A DNA stretch of 26,649 nucleotides from JBFXAM01 sp050184295. Its GTDB lineage: Bacteria > Planctomycetota > Phycisphaerae > UBA1845 > Fen-1342. Shown here in pieces: positions 1-8,513 of the stretch. The notes beneath the pieces were generated by a model. That model worked only from the letters and a program-made list of their open reading frames with translations, was not told where the DNA came from and searched no databases. A program made the position numbers and the translations under genes. The stretch lies in the NCBI GenBank assembly GCA_050184295.1, contig JBFXAM010000059.1:1-26649 (forward strand), written 5' to 3'. Each line of letters opens with the position of its first letter. Position 1 is the first letter of the stretch.

Positions 1-156
1 GGACTCGTATTCCGGATCGTATTCATCATACCACCTCAGGCGGTTGTTGTTCGTCTGGTGGTCGATGTCGCGGTTGCCGGGGTCGGCGTCGTAGAAGTAC
101 TCAGTCCAGCGGCCGGCGACGAGGTTATCGTACCGCGCGGTGCGGTTGCGGTAGGT
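1..156 (-). other. Start-less open frame fragment rich in Tyr, Asp and Asn, possibly YD/RHS-like
   Basis: Immediately after the helicase stop codon, the same minus-strand frame stays open for 52 codons to the window edge. The codons mostly end in G or C, as in real genes here, and the other two minus frames contain stops. The translation is rich in Tyr, Asp, Asn and Arg, with stretches such as WTEYFYDADPGNRD and RLRWYDEYDPE that recall the YD repeats of RHS proteins. There is no in-frame ATG, GTG or TTG, so if it is coding it is a 5'-truncated remnant, or part of a gene whose start was lost by recombination or misassembly. Seen: the open frame and its composition. Inferred: the RHS resemblance, which rests on composition only. 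Confidence 0.3.
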
Positions 157-2640
157 CTACAGCGCCCCGCGTTCCAGCTTCACCAGCTTTGCAAACTCGA
201 GAATGAGCGTCTTCTCGCCATATCCGGCGAACTTGACTCCGGCGCGGGTCTGTCCGGGGTTGCGCTGAATCCACACAATCTGTCCGACGCCGTACTGTCC
301 GTGGCGAACGAGCGTGCCTTCCTTCCAGTCGGTGAACGCCGGCGCGTCCGCGTGCGAGGGTTTCGGCGGGTCAGACTCGGCGTTGCGCTGGGTCGTGTGA
401 CGGCGGCCCAGCGCGCCGGGTCGTTTGGGGGGGCCGGTGCGGCCGCGTGGCGCGTCGTCGCGGGCGGATGGGTCGCTGTCGACGTGTGCGTCGCGGTCGA
501 TCGCGCGCCTCCAGGCAGTGTCCGCATCGATCGCGATTTCGTCCGGCTCGACGGGCCGCAGGCGGCGGCGCGGGCGTTCCCCCTCGGCGGCTAGCTCGTC
601 CTCGCCGAGCAGCCGCTCCTCGCCGCCGTCCTCCAGCGGGACAATGCGGAGCGTGGCGTCGTCGGCGAACATCGGTCGCGCGGGTGAGAAGCGGAGCGTG
701 CCGCGGGTTTCGAGCACGAGGCCCTCGTCGCCGAGTTCGCCGAGAAACTGCGACTCGATCTGAACGTTCGTCACGCCGCGCGTCTGGCGCTCTTGGACAT
801 GGGTGAGAAAGAGCCGCCTTCGGGCGCGGGTGATGCCGACAAACGCAAGGCGGCGCTCCTCCTCGACGTCGCCGGCATCGAAGAGCGCGCGGGCGTGGGG
901 CAGGAGTCCCTGTTCCCAACCGACGATGAAAACGATCGGGAATTCGAGCCCCTTGGCGGCGTGCAGCGTCAGCAGTTGCACGCAGCCGGACGTCTCGTCG
1001 ACGCTGTCCTGGTCGCTGACGAGGCTGACGCGGTGCAGGAAATCGGCGAGGGACGGCTCGGCGGTCTCTTCGTCGTAGCGCGCCGCGGCGGTCACGAGTT
1101 CGTAGACGTTCGCGAGCCGGTCCTCGCCTTCGTCCTCCGGCTGTTCGGTCAGTTCGCGCTCGATCCCGCTGGCGGCGAGCACAAACCGCACGGCGTCGGC
1201 GACGGCGCCGGCGGTGTGCGTGTTGATCCGTTCGAGCAGCGTGACGAACGCGCGGACCTTCTTCGCCGCCGCGGCGGGCAGGTGCTCGTCCGCGCGGCTC
1301 ATGATTTCGAGCAGCGGCCGGTCGAGGCGCTGGGCGGCGGCGACGAGCCGATCGACGGTGGTCTTGCCGATGCCGCGCGGCGGCGTGTTCACGATGCGGA
1401 GGACGTTGACCTCGTCGCTGGGGTTGACGACCACGTGGAGGTAGGCGAGCGTGTCCTTGATCTCCTTTCGGTTGTAGAACGCGACGCCGCGGGCGATGCG
1501 GTAGGGGATCGCGCGGTGGCGGAGCGCCTCTTCGAGCCCGCGCGAGAGCGCGTTGACGCGGTACATGATCGCGACGTCGCTGTAGGCGCCGCTCGCGTTG
1601 CGGTGCATTTGCTGGATCTCATCCGCGATGAACTCGGCCTCCTGGCGCCCTTCGCCGAAGCGGCAGACGCGGACCGCGTCGCCGGCGGGTAGCTCGCTCC
1701 ACAGCGCCTTGTGCTTGCGGCGGCGATTGTGCTGGATGAGCGCGCTGGCGACTTGGAGAATCCGGCCGGTCGAGCGGTAGTTCTGCTCCAGCCGGACGAC
1801 GACGGCGTCGGGATAGTCGCGCTCGAAGTCGAGAATGTTGCGGATGTCCGCGCCGCGCCAGGCGTAGATGCTCTGATCGGGATCGCCGGTTACGCACAGG
1901 TTGCGATGGTGCTGCGAGAGCGCCCTTGCGATGACGTATTGGGCGTGGTTGGTGTCCTGATATTCGTCGATCAGCACGTAGCGGAACCGCAGGTTGAGCC
2001 GCTCGACGATCTCGGGCTGCGTGCGCAGCACCAGCGCCACGCGCATCAGCAGGTCGTCGAAATCGACGGCGTTGCGCGCCGCGAGCAGCGCTTCGTAGCG
2101 CTCGTAGACTTCGACCATCCGCCGCGCCGAGCGGTCGGCGTAGCCGCTCTCGACGAGGTGCGCGCCGAGCGCGGCGGGCGTTTGCAGGCGGTTCTTGGCC
2201 GCGCTCACCTGTGCGCGCATGTCCGCGGGCTTGTAGTCGTCGAGGTTGAGATTGAGCCCGCGGAGCGCCTCTTTCATGAGCTTCCGCTGGTCGTCCTCGT
2301 CGTAGATGGAGAAGCCCGGCTGCACGCGCGCCAGCGGACCGAACTCGCTCAGCAGCCGCACGCCGAGCGCGTGAAACGTGTGAATCCACATCCCGCGCGC
2401 GACGCCGAGCTCCTCGATGCGGCGTTTCATCTCGGCGGCGGCCTTGTTCGTGAACGTGATCGCGAGAATGTGGCGCGGCACCACGCCGCTCTCGACGAGC
2501 AGCGCAGTGCGGCGGGTGATGACGCGGGTCTTTCCGCTGCCGGGGCCGGCGAGGACGAGCAGGGGGCCGTCGCGGTGGTTGACTGCGGCGCGCTGGGCGT
2601 CGTTCAGGTCGGCCAGGATCGCATGCGACGCGCCGTTCAT
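157..2640 (-). CDS. pcrA: UvrD/PcrA-type superfamily 1A DNA helicase
   Basis: An 827-residue ATP-dependent 3'-5' DNA helicase of nucleotide excision repair and replication-conflict clearance. All SF1A motifs are visible: Walker A GPGSGKT (about 32-38), motif II DEYQDTN (225-231), motif III GDPDQSIYAWRGAD (252-265), motif IV LEQNYRST (284-291), motif V LLTLHAAKGLEFPIVF and motif VI EERRLAFVGITRAR. The last 50 or so residues contain VRHGQYGVGQIV and resemble the Tudor-like RNA-polymerase-binding tail of PcrA/UvrD. The frame is open another 151 codons upstream, but that part is Arg/Ala-rich shadow sequence. The ATG chosen puts Walker A at the usual distance from the N terminus; no strong ribosome binding site is visible. 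It lies 226 bp after uvrA on the same strand, which fits joint work in repair. The choice between pcrA and uvrD is by convention. Confidence 0.93.
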   Translation of the reverse strand: MNGASHAILADLNDAQRAAVNHRDGPLLVLAGPGSGKTRVITRRTALLVESGVVPRHILAITFTNKAAAEMKRRIEELGVARGMWIHTFHALGVRLLSEFGPLARVQPGFSIYDEDDQRKLMKEALRGLNLNLDDYKPADMRAQVSAAKNRLQTPAALGAHLVESGYADRSARRMVEVYERYEALLAARNAVDFDDLLMRVALVLRTQPEIVERLNLRFRYVLIDEYQDTNHAQYVIARALSQHHRNLCVTGDPDQSIYAWRGADIRNILDFERDYPDAVVVRLEQNYRSTGRILQVASALIQHNRRRKHKALWSELPAGDAVRVCRFGEGRQEAEFIADEIQQMHRNASGAYSDVAIMYRVNALSRGLEEALRHRAIPYRIARGVAFYNRKEIKDTLAYLHVVVNPSDEVNVLRIVNTPPRGIGKTTVDRLVAAAQRLDRPLLEIMSRADEHLPAAAAKKVRAFVTLLERINTHTAGAVADAVRFVLAASGIERELTEQPEDEGEDRLANVYELVTAAARYDEETAEPSLADFLHRVSLVSDQDSVDETSGCVQLLTLHAAKGLEFPIVFIVGWEQGLLPHARALFDAGDVEEERRLAFVGITRARRRLFLTHVQERQTRGVTNVQIESQFLGELGDEGLVLETRGTLRFSPARPMFADDATLRIVPLEDGGEERLLGEDELAAEGERPRRRLRPVEPDEIAIDADTAWRRAIDRDAHVDSDPSARDDAPRGRTGPPKRPGALGRRHTTQRNAESDPPKPSHADAPAFTDWKEGTLVRHGQYGVGQIVWIQRNPGQTRAGVKFAGYGEKTLILEFAKLVKLERGAL

Positions 2641-2866
2641 GGGCGTCGATATACCCGCGCGGCGGCGGGGCGTCCAATTCGCGATCGACGCGGACGCCAC
2701 GCGACGCTCGGGGGCGACGTTCGGCGCCGGGAGATCGGGGTCGGGCGGTGCCTCGCAGCGGGTGCGCGCAGCAGCCGCGGCGAGGCCGCGTCTGTCGCGC
2801 GAGAGCAGCGGTCGTCGGTCGTGCGATTCCGGTCTCGACCGCAAGACCGGCGGCAAGGCATCCCGT

Positions 2867-5800
2867 TCACGGCTTGGCGACGTGTTGCAGATACGCCGCG
2901 GCCGCGTCCTTGACGAAACGGCGGAACGCGGGCGTATCGATCTCCTTGCGGTCGTGGACGTGGATCGCGACCGCGTCGACGCCACCCAGGTGTTTGCGCA
3001 CGTCGACGCGCGCCCAGTCGCCATAAGTCTGAAGGTCGCCGCGCTCGTCCAATGTCGGTAGGCGGAGCTGCGCGTTGAGTTTGCTCGCTTCAAAGCGGCC
3101 GCGCGGGACGTGAAAGTAAAGCGCCAACAGCCACTCGCCGCCGGTCAGCGCGTGAAAGAACCACTCGTCGGCGCCGGCCGCGGCGATCTCGACCGACGCG
3201 CGGTTGTTCCAGCGCGTCGGCGCGAATCGGCCGCTGCGCTGGATCAGCTGCTCGACGTATTCCAGCGCCGCGGGCTCCCAGCGCACGGGTTTGCCGTCGC
3301 GGCTGGGCCGCTGCTCCAGGTGCCACTTCCGCCCGTCGATCTGCCACGGCACGCGCACCTCGCGCCCGATCTTGCCCAGACCGGCACGCTCGATCGCGAG
3401 GGTGCGCTCCGCGTACGCGACGGGGTCGAACACTTCGCGCGCCGCGTGCGGTCCCGCCGCGAGAACCGGCGCGAGCGCGACGGCGGTGTGGGAACGAAAC
3501 CCCGGATGGGGAGCGCAGGACGTCGACCGCACGCCGGCGGCGGTCGTCCGACCGAGCTCGGCGCGTGGCTGCGGACCGGCATCGGCGCCGCGCGCGGCGC
3601 ATTCCGCAATCGGGAGTGCGCGTAGCGCGCGGACGACGTCTTCCGGCGTGCCGCTGGCCACGACGCAACCGCCGCCTTCGCCTGCTTCCGGACCGAGATC
3701 GATCATCCAGTCACAGCTCTTGATGACGTCGAGGTTGTGCTCGACCACCACGATCGTGTTGCCGAGGTCGACCAGCCGGTGCAGCACCGCGAGCAGCTTC
3801 TTGACGTCGTCGAAGTGCAGTCCGGTCGTCGGCTCGTCGAGGATGTAGAGCGTGCGGCCCGTGTCGGGCTTCCCGAGTTCGGCGGCGAGCTTGACGCGCT
3901 GCGCCTCGCCGCCGGAGAGCGTCGTGGCGCTCTGTCCGAGCTGCACGTAATCGAGCCCCACGTCCGCGAGCGTCTGAAGCATGCGGCGGATGCGTGGCAC
4001 GTTCTCGAAGAGCTCGAGCGCGGCGTTGACGCGCAACTCCAGCACGTCCGCGATGCTCCGGCCCTTGAAGCGCACGTCGAGCGTGTCGGCGCTGTAGCGC
4101 TTGCCGCGGCAGTTCTCGCACTCGATCCACACGTCGGGCATGAAGTGCATCTCGATGCGCTTCTGCCCGAAGCCCTCGCACGCCTCGCAGCGCCCGCCGG
4201 GCCGGTTGAAGCTGAAGCGATTTGCGTTGTAGCCGCGCGCCTTGCTGTCGGGCAGCCGCGCAAAGAGCTCGCGAACCCAGTCGAAGACGCCGGTGTAGGT
4301 GGCGGGGTTGCTCGAAGGCGTGGCGCCAATCGGCGACTGGTCGACGTTGCTGACGCGTTCGATCAGGCCCGCGGCGCTGCGCGCCAGTGTTACGCCGCCG
4401 TCGGTCGCGACGCGCTGAAAGAACTCGACGGCGTCGTGCTCGCCCGGCGCGAGCGTGGAATTCTGGAGGTCGCGTGCCAGCGCGGGCCACAGAATGTCGT
4501 TCACCAGTGAACTCTTGCCGCTGCCTGACACGCCGGTGACGCAGACCAGCCGCGCCAGCGGCACGGGCACGTCGACGTTGCGCAGGTTGTTCTGCCGCGC
4601 TCCGCGGATGACCAGCCAGCCCGGCGACGCGCCGTCCGGGGCCGCGGCGTGTCCGCTTCGCAGGCGCCGCGGCCGCGCCGCGCGGTCGCCGCCGGTTGTG
4701 GTCGGTGCGCGCCCCGGGTCGCGCCAGGCATCGACGGGGCGGCGGTTGGTGGGGACGGTGACGGCGTTCGTGCCCGCGAGGTAAGCGCGCGTCAGCGATT
4801 CGTCCGCGTCCGCGCGGCCCGATGCGCCCGCGATGTGCGCGATCGGTCCTTCCGCCACGATCCGCCCGCCGAACGCGCCGGCGCGCGGGCCGAAATCGAG
4901 GATGTGATCGGCGCCGCGGATCACGTCGCGGTCGTGCTCGACGAGCAGCAGCGTGTTGCCGAGATCGCGCAGCTTGACCAGCGCGCGGACGAGTCGCCCG
5001 GTGTCGCGCGGGTGGAGGCCGATCGTGGGCTCGTCGAGCACATAGAGCACGCCCGCGAGTCCGCCGCCGATCTGGCTCGCGAGCCGGATGCGCTGCGCCT
5101 CGCCGCCGGAGAGGGTGGGCGCGGCGCGGTGGAGTGTGAGATAGTCGAGTCCGACGTCGACGAGGAATTGCAGTCGGTCGCGAACCTCCTTCAACAGTTC
5201 GCCGGCGACTTTTCGCTCGTTGACGGTGAGCTTCAGTTCATCGAAGAACGCGCGGCACTGCGCGAGCGGCAGGTCGCACACCTCGACAATCGTCCGTCCG
5301 CCGAGGCGCGCCGCCGCCGGAAAACCCCGCAACCGCCCGCCGCGACAGCTCGTGCACGGAATCTCCGCCACAACGTTGCGAAGCCGATGCCGAAACGACC
5401 AGCTGTTTCGCGTGGCGGCGTCGATCGCGGGAAAAAAACCACGCCAGTGAAATCGCAATCCGGCGGGGCGGCGCGCGGGGCCGCCGATCACGGCCGACTT
5501 CGCGTGGTGCTTGGCGCCGGCGGACTTTGCGGATGCCAGTCCCGTCGGCGCGTCGTGCGACGGGAACGCCGCCGACCCGTCGATCCACTCGCCGACCGTG
5601 CCGAACATGAGCGCTCGCTTCTGCGCCGCGCTCCAGTCTCCCAGCGGCGTCGTCGGCGCGACCCCCAGCGACGCGCACAACGCCGCGAGCAGCTTGCCCA
5701 GCGGCGAGCGCGGGTCGATACGGCGCCACCCGTCGATCGCGCCGTCGACGAGCGACTTGTCGGGGTCGGTGATGATCGTTCCCGGCGGCGCGCCGCGCTG

Positions 5801-8122
5801 GACGCCGAGTCCTTCGCACGTGTCGCACCACCCGAGCTGGCTGTTGAAGCTGAAGTGGTGGGGGGCCAGCTCGTCGAAGCTCTCGCCGCACCGCAGACAG
5901 GCGAAATTCTGCGAGAACCGCAGCTCGCGCTCGGGCGAGACGGCCGTGGTCGGCGGGGAGTCGGATTCCGATTGGGCATTCGTGTCTGGAGTCGGCTGCT
6001 CGCGGCGCGCCGCCGGGTTCGCGGCGGCGCTCGATCCCACGTCTTCGGCCTCGGTGCCCCCCGGGCCCGGCTTTCCGTTTCCGGCGTCCGGTCGTTCCGC
6101 GGTTCGTCCATCCGCGCGACCGCCGGTCGTTCCCGCGGCCCCCGGGTCCGTCACGCGCTCCACGGCCTCGACCAGCACGCCGACCACGCCGTTCCCGAGT
6201 GCCAGCGCGTGCTCGATGCTGTCGGCGATGCGGCTGCGCGACTTCGCTTTTACGATCGTGCGATCGACAACGACGTCGACGCGGTGCCTTCGCCGGGCGT
6301 CGAGCGTGATCGCGTGCGCGGTCGGCACCACCTCGCCGTCGACGCGCACGCGCGCGTAGCCCGAGTTCCGCAAGCGGTTGAAAAGCGCGTTGTAGCTCTC
6401 GCCTTCGCCCAGCGCCACCGGCGCGAGAATGATGATCGGCGCGCCGGCCTCCAACGCCATCACGCGCGCGACGATCTCGTCCGCCGTCTGGGTACCGATC
6501 GGAATCTGACAGTTTGGGCAGTGCGGCGTCGCGAGCCGAGCCCAGAGCACGCGCATGTAGTCGTAGACTTCGGTGATCGTGCCGACCGTCGAGCGCGGGC
6601 TCTTGCTGGCTGATTTCTGCTCGATGCAGATCGCCGGCGAGAGCCCCTCGACGTGATCGACGCGCGGCTTGGCGAGCTGTCCGAGGAACTGCCGGGCGTA
6701 CGCCGACAGCGACTCGACGTACCGCCGATACCCCTCGGTGAAGACGGTGTCGATCGCGAAGCTGGTCTTGCCCGATCCGGACACGCCCGTGCAAACCGTG
6801 GTCTTGCCGCGCGGAAACGACACGGTCAGGTCGCGCAGGTTGTGCTGGCGCGCCCCGCGAACGAGAACCACGTCGGCGGCCCGTGCGTCGCGTCGGATCG
6901 CGCGATCGGGACTCGTCGTCCGCCGCGCCTCGGCGGCTGCCAGGCTGCTCGTCCGGGTTGTCGACAGCACCGCCCGCAGCGCCACGCCCGTGTGCGACGC
7001 CGCGCACGCGGCCACTTGCTCGGGCGCGCCCGCGACCACAATCTCGCCGCCGTCCTCACCGCCTTCGGGGCCCAGGTCGATGATCCAATCGGCGGTCTTG
7101 ACGACGTCGAGATTGTGCTCGATCACGACCACCGTGTTCCCGCCGTCCACGAAGCCGTGCAACACGACGAGCAGGCGGCGGATGTCCTCGAAATGCAGCC
7201 CGGTGGTCGGTTCGTCGAGCACGTAGAGCGTGCGGCCGGTGGGTTTGCGCACGAGTTCGCGGGCGAGTTTGATGCGCTGCGCCTCGCCGCCGGAAAGCGT
7301 GGCGCTCGATTGTCCGAGCTTGAGATAGTCGAGCCCGACGTCGTGGAGCGTCTGGAGCATGCCGCGGATGCGATGCTGGCTGTCGAAGTGCTCCAGCGCC
7401 TGCTGAACATCCATTTCCAGCACGTCGGCGATCGACTTGCCCTTGTACTGAATCTGGAGCGTTTCGCGCCCGAAGCGCTTCCCGTCGCATACCGGGCAAC
7501 GCACCCACACGTCGGCGAGAAAGTCCATCTCGATCCGGTTCGCGCCGTTGCCCTCGCAGGCCTCGCAACGGCCGCCGCCTTTGCGGCCCGCGGCGACGTT
7601 GAAGCTGAACCGCCCCGGCTTGTAGCCGCGCAGCTTCGCGTCCGGCAGGCGCGTGAACAGGTCGCGGATTTCGTCGAAAAGCTTGATGTAGGTGGCCGGA
7701 TTGCTCCGCGGCGTCCGGCCGATGGGCGACTGGTCGATCGCGATGATCTTGTCGAGGTGTTCGACGCCGTCGATGCCGGCGTGTTCCCCGGGGTCGAGCG
7801 CGGTGGCGCGGTGGAGGCGGCGCGCGAGTTCGCGATAGAGAATGTCGTTGACGAGTGAGCTCTTGCCGCTGCCGGAGACCCCCGTCACGCACACGAAGCG
7901 CCCGAGGGGAATCGCCACGTCGACGTTGCGGAGATTGTGCTGCCGCGCGCCGCGGATCGTCAGCCAGGCGACGTCGCCGTTCGTCGAACCGGGCTGGGCA
8001 GCGTCCGCGCCGCTCGGCGAATGCGGCTCGTGCCGCGGTGGCGCGGCCGCGCTGCGCGAACGGCTCGCGTTCCGCTCGGCGCGCGTGGCGCTCCCGCTTC
8101 GCGTCGCGTTCGTTCGACCCAT
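2867..8122 (-). CDS. uvrA: Oversized excinuclease ABC subunit A with three ABC modules (C-N-C) and a C-terminal extension
   Basis: About 1751 residues, nearly twice a normal UvrA (about 940). UvrA is the damage-recognition ATPase that loads UvrB. Module order is unusual. First comes a C-half: Walker A GVSGSGKS at 81-88, zinc cysteines C186, C189, C209 and C212, signature LSGGEAQR near 276. Then an N-half: Walker A GVSGSGKT at 446-453, RRYVESLSAYARQFL, zinc cysteines C742, C745, C766 and C769, signature near 1004. Then a second C-half: Walker A near 1197, CEAC and CENC pairs, signature near 1402. Residues from about 1555 to the end form an extra domain I do not recognise. A Gly/Pro/Thr-rich linker interrupts the N-half near 660-730. 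The canonical N-C pair is complete, so activity is likely. The start is uncertain: a TTG at 8209 extends it by 29 residues, but a TATCAT -10-like box at 8194-8199 favours the ATG at 8122. Confidence 0.92.
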   Translation of the reverse strand: MGRTNATRSGSATRAERNASRSRSAAAPPRHEPHSPSGADAAQPGSTNGDVAWLTIRGARQHNLRNVDVAIPLGRFVCVTGVSGSGKSSLVNDILYRELARRLHRATALDPGEHAGIDGVEHLDKIIAIDQSPIGRTPRSNPATYIKLFDEIRDLFTRLPDAKLRGYKPGRFSFNVAAGRKGGGRCEACEGNGANRIEMDFLADVWVRCPVCDGKRFGRETLQIQYKGKSIADVLEMDVQQALEHFDSQHRIRGMLQTLHDVGLDYLKLGQSSATLSGGEAQRIKLARELVRKPTGRTLYVLDEPTTGLHFEDIRRLLVVLHGFVDGGNTVVVIEHNLDVVKTADWIIDLGPEGGEDGGEIVVAGAPEQVAACAASHTGVALRAVLSTTRTSSLAAAEARRTTSPDRAIRRDARAADVVLVRGARQHNLRDLTVSFPRGKTTVCTGVSGSGKTSFAIDTVFTEGYRRYVESLSAYARQFLGQLAKPRVDHVEGLSPAICIEQKSASKSPRSTVGTITEVYDYMRVLWARLATPHCPNCQIPIGTQTADEIVARVMALEAGAPIIILAPVALGEGESYNALFNRLRNSGYARVRVDGEVVPTAHAITLDARRRHRVDVVVDRTIVKAKSRSRIADSIEHALALGNGVVGVLVEAVERVTDPGAAGTTGGRADGRTAERPDAGNGKPGPGGTEAEDVGSSAAANPAARREQPTPDTNAQSESDSPPTTAVSPERELRFSQNFACLRCGESFDELAPHHFSFNSQLGWCDTCEGLGVQRGAPPGTIITDPDKSLVDGAIDGWRRIDPRSPLGKLLAALCASLGVAPTTPLGDWSAAQKRALMFGTVGEWIDGSAAFPSHDAPTGLASAKSAGAKHHAKSAVIGGPARRPAGLRFHWRGFFPAIDAATRNSWSFRHRLRNVVAEIPCTSCRGGRLRGFPAAARLGGRTIVEVCDLPLAQCRAFFDELKLTVNERKVAGELLKEVRDRLQFLVDVGLDYLTLHRAAPTLSGGEAQRIRLASQIGGGLAGVLYVLDEPTIGLHPRDTGRLVRALVKLRDLGNTLLLVEHDRDVIRGADHILDFGPRAGAFGGRIVAEGPIAHIAGASGRADADESLTRAYLAGTNAVTVPTNRRPVDAWRDPGRAPTTTGGDRAARPRRLRSGHAAAPDGASPGWLVIRGARQNNLRNVDVPVPLARLVCVTGVSGSGKSSLVNDILWPALARDLQNSTLAPGEHDAVEFFQRVATDGGVTLARSAAGLIERVSNVDQSPIGATPSSNPATYTGVFDWVRELFARLPDSKARGYNANRFSFNRPGGRCEACEGFGQKRIEMHFMPDVWIECENCRGKRYSADTLDVRFKGRSIADVLELRVNAALELFENVPRIRRMLQTLADVGLDYVQLGQSATTLSGGEAQRVKLAAELGKPDTGRTLYILDEPTTGLHFDDVKKLLAVLHRLVDLGNTIVVVEHNLDVIKSCDWMIDLGPEAGEGGGCVVASGTPEDVVRALRALPIAECAARGADAGPQPRAELGRTTAAGVRSTSCAPHPGFRSHTAVALAPVLAAGPHAAREVFDPVAYAERTLAIERAGLGKIGREVRVPWQIDGRKWHLEQRPSRDGKPVRWEPAALEYVEQLIQRSGRFAPTRWNNRASVEIAAAGADEWFFHALTGGEWLLALYFHVPRGRFEASKLNAQLRLPTLDERGDLQTYGDWARVDVRKHLGGVDAVAIHVHDRKEIDTPAFRRFVKDAAAAYLQHVAKP

Positions 8123-8513
8123 GCCGTCAACACCGATTCGCGCTTCGGCCCGCTCCGCGCCTCCGTCGCGCCCCAACACGGACCGAACCCGGCATGATAC
8201 TCGGCACAAAGCGGGCGCGGCGACCCCGGGGGTCGCGGGCGTAGCGGGTCCGGGTCAGCTTCGTGAAAAAGTGAATTCGAAAGCGTGGTGCGGGCGTCTC
8301 TCCCGTGTCTGCCGCATGAACGGGCGAGACGCTTGTACCACCCAGACCAGCATGAATGGGCGAGACGCCCGCACCACCCAGATCAAACTGATGCACGACG
8401 GTCGCGGGTTTGGAGAGGGTGAAGCTCGCGCGGCGCTGCGCTGTCGCAAGCGGCCCGATCGCCGCTAGAATTAGGCTCGAAGGGTCTCGTTCACCCCCCC
8501 GGAAGCGCGCTCG
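8123..8513. other. Intergenic region between divergent uvrA and polyferredoxin genes
   Basis: This stretch must hold the divergent start signals of uvrA and the polyferredoxin gene. About 150 bp of it is a degenerate copy of the MITE-like repeat (8251-8399). A TATCAT box (read on the minus strand, 8194-8199) and a TAGAAT box (plus strand, 8466-8471) are candidate -10 elements, without convincing -35 partners. Several open frames cross it, but they are produced by the palindromic repeat and by high GC content. Confidence 0.5.
8251..8399 (+). repeat. MITE-like palindromic repeat, copy 1 (degenerate ends)
   Basis: This copy has the same internal order as the copy at 16434-16544: an end resembling GGGTCAGCTT, then GTGAAAAAGTG, then a hairpin arm GTGGTGCGGGCGTCTC, CCGCATGAACGGGCGAGAC, a second half-unit ATGAATGGGCGAGACGCC, and a right end ATCAAACTGATGCAC. 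Both ends deviate by a few bases from the clean GTGGGTCMGTTT inverted repeat, so the copy looks old. It has two arm units where the copy at 16434 has one. No transposase is present nearby. Confidence 0.7.

Noticed and set aside
1711..2913. Long plus-strand open frame opposite the helicase gene
   Set aside because: It is antisense to a helicase with all motifs intact; its Arg/Ala/Val-rich product and lack of a ribosome binding site fit a high-GC shadow frame.
2641..3093. Extension of the helicase by 151 N-terminal codons
   Set aside because: The extra part is Arg/Ser/Ala-rich, overlaps the 3' end of uvrA, and the internal ATG gives the normal helicase N terminus.
4649..6613. 654-codon plus-strand open frame opposite uvrA
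   Set aside because: Composition is Arg/Ala/Val-rich without motifs, while the minus strand encodes clear UvrA domains.
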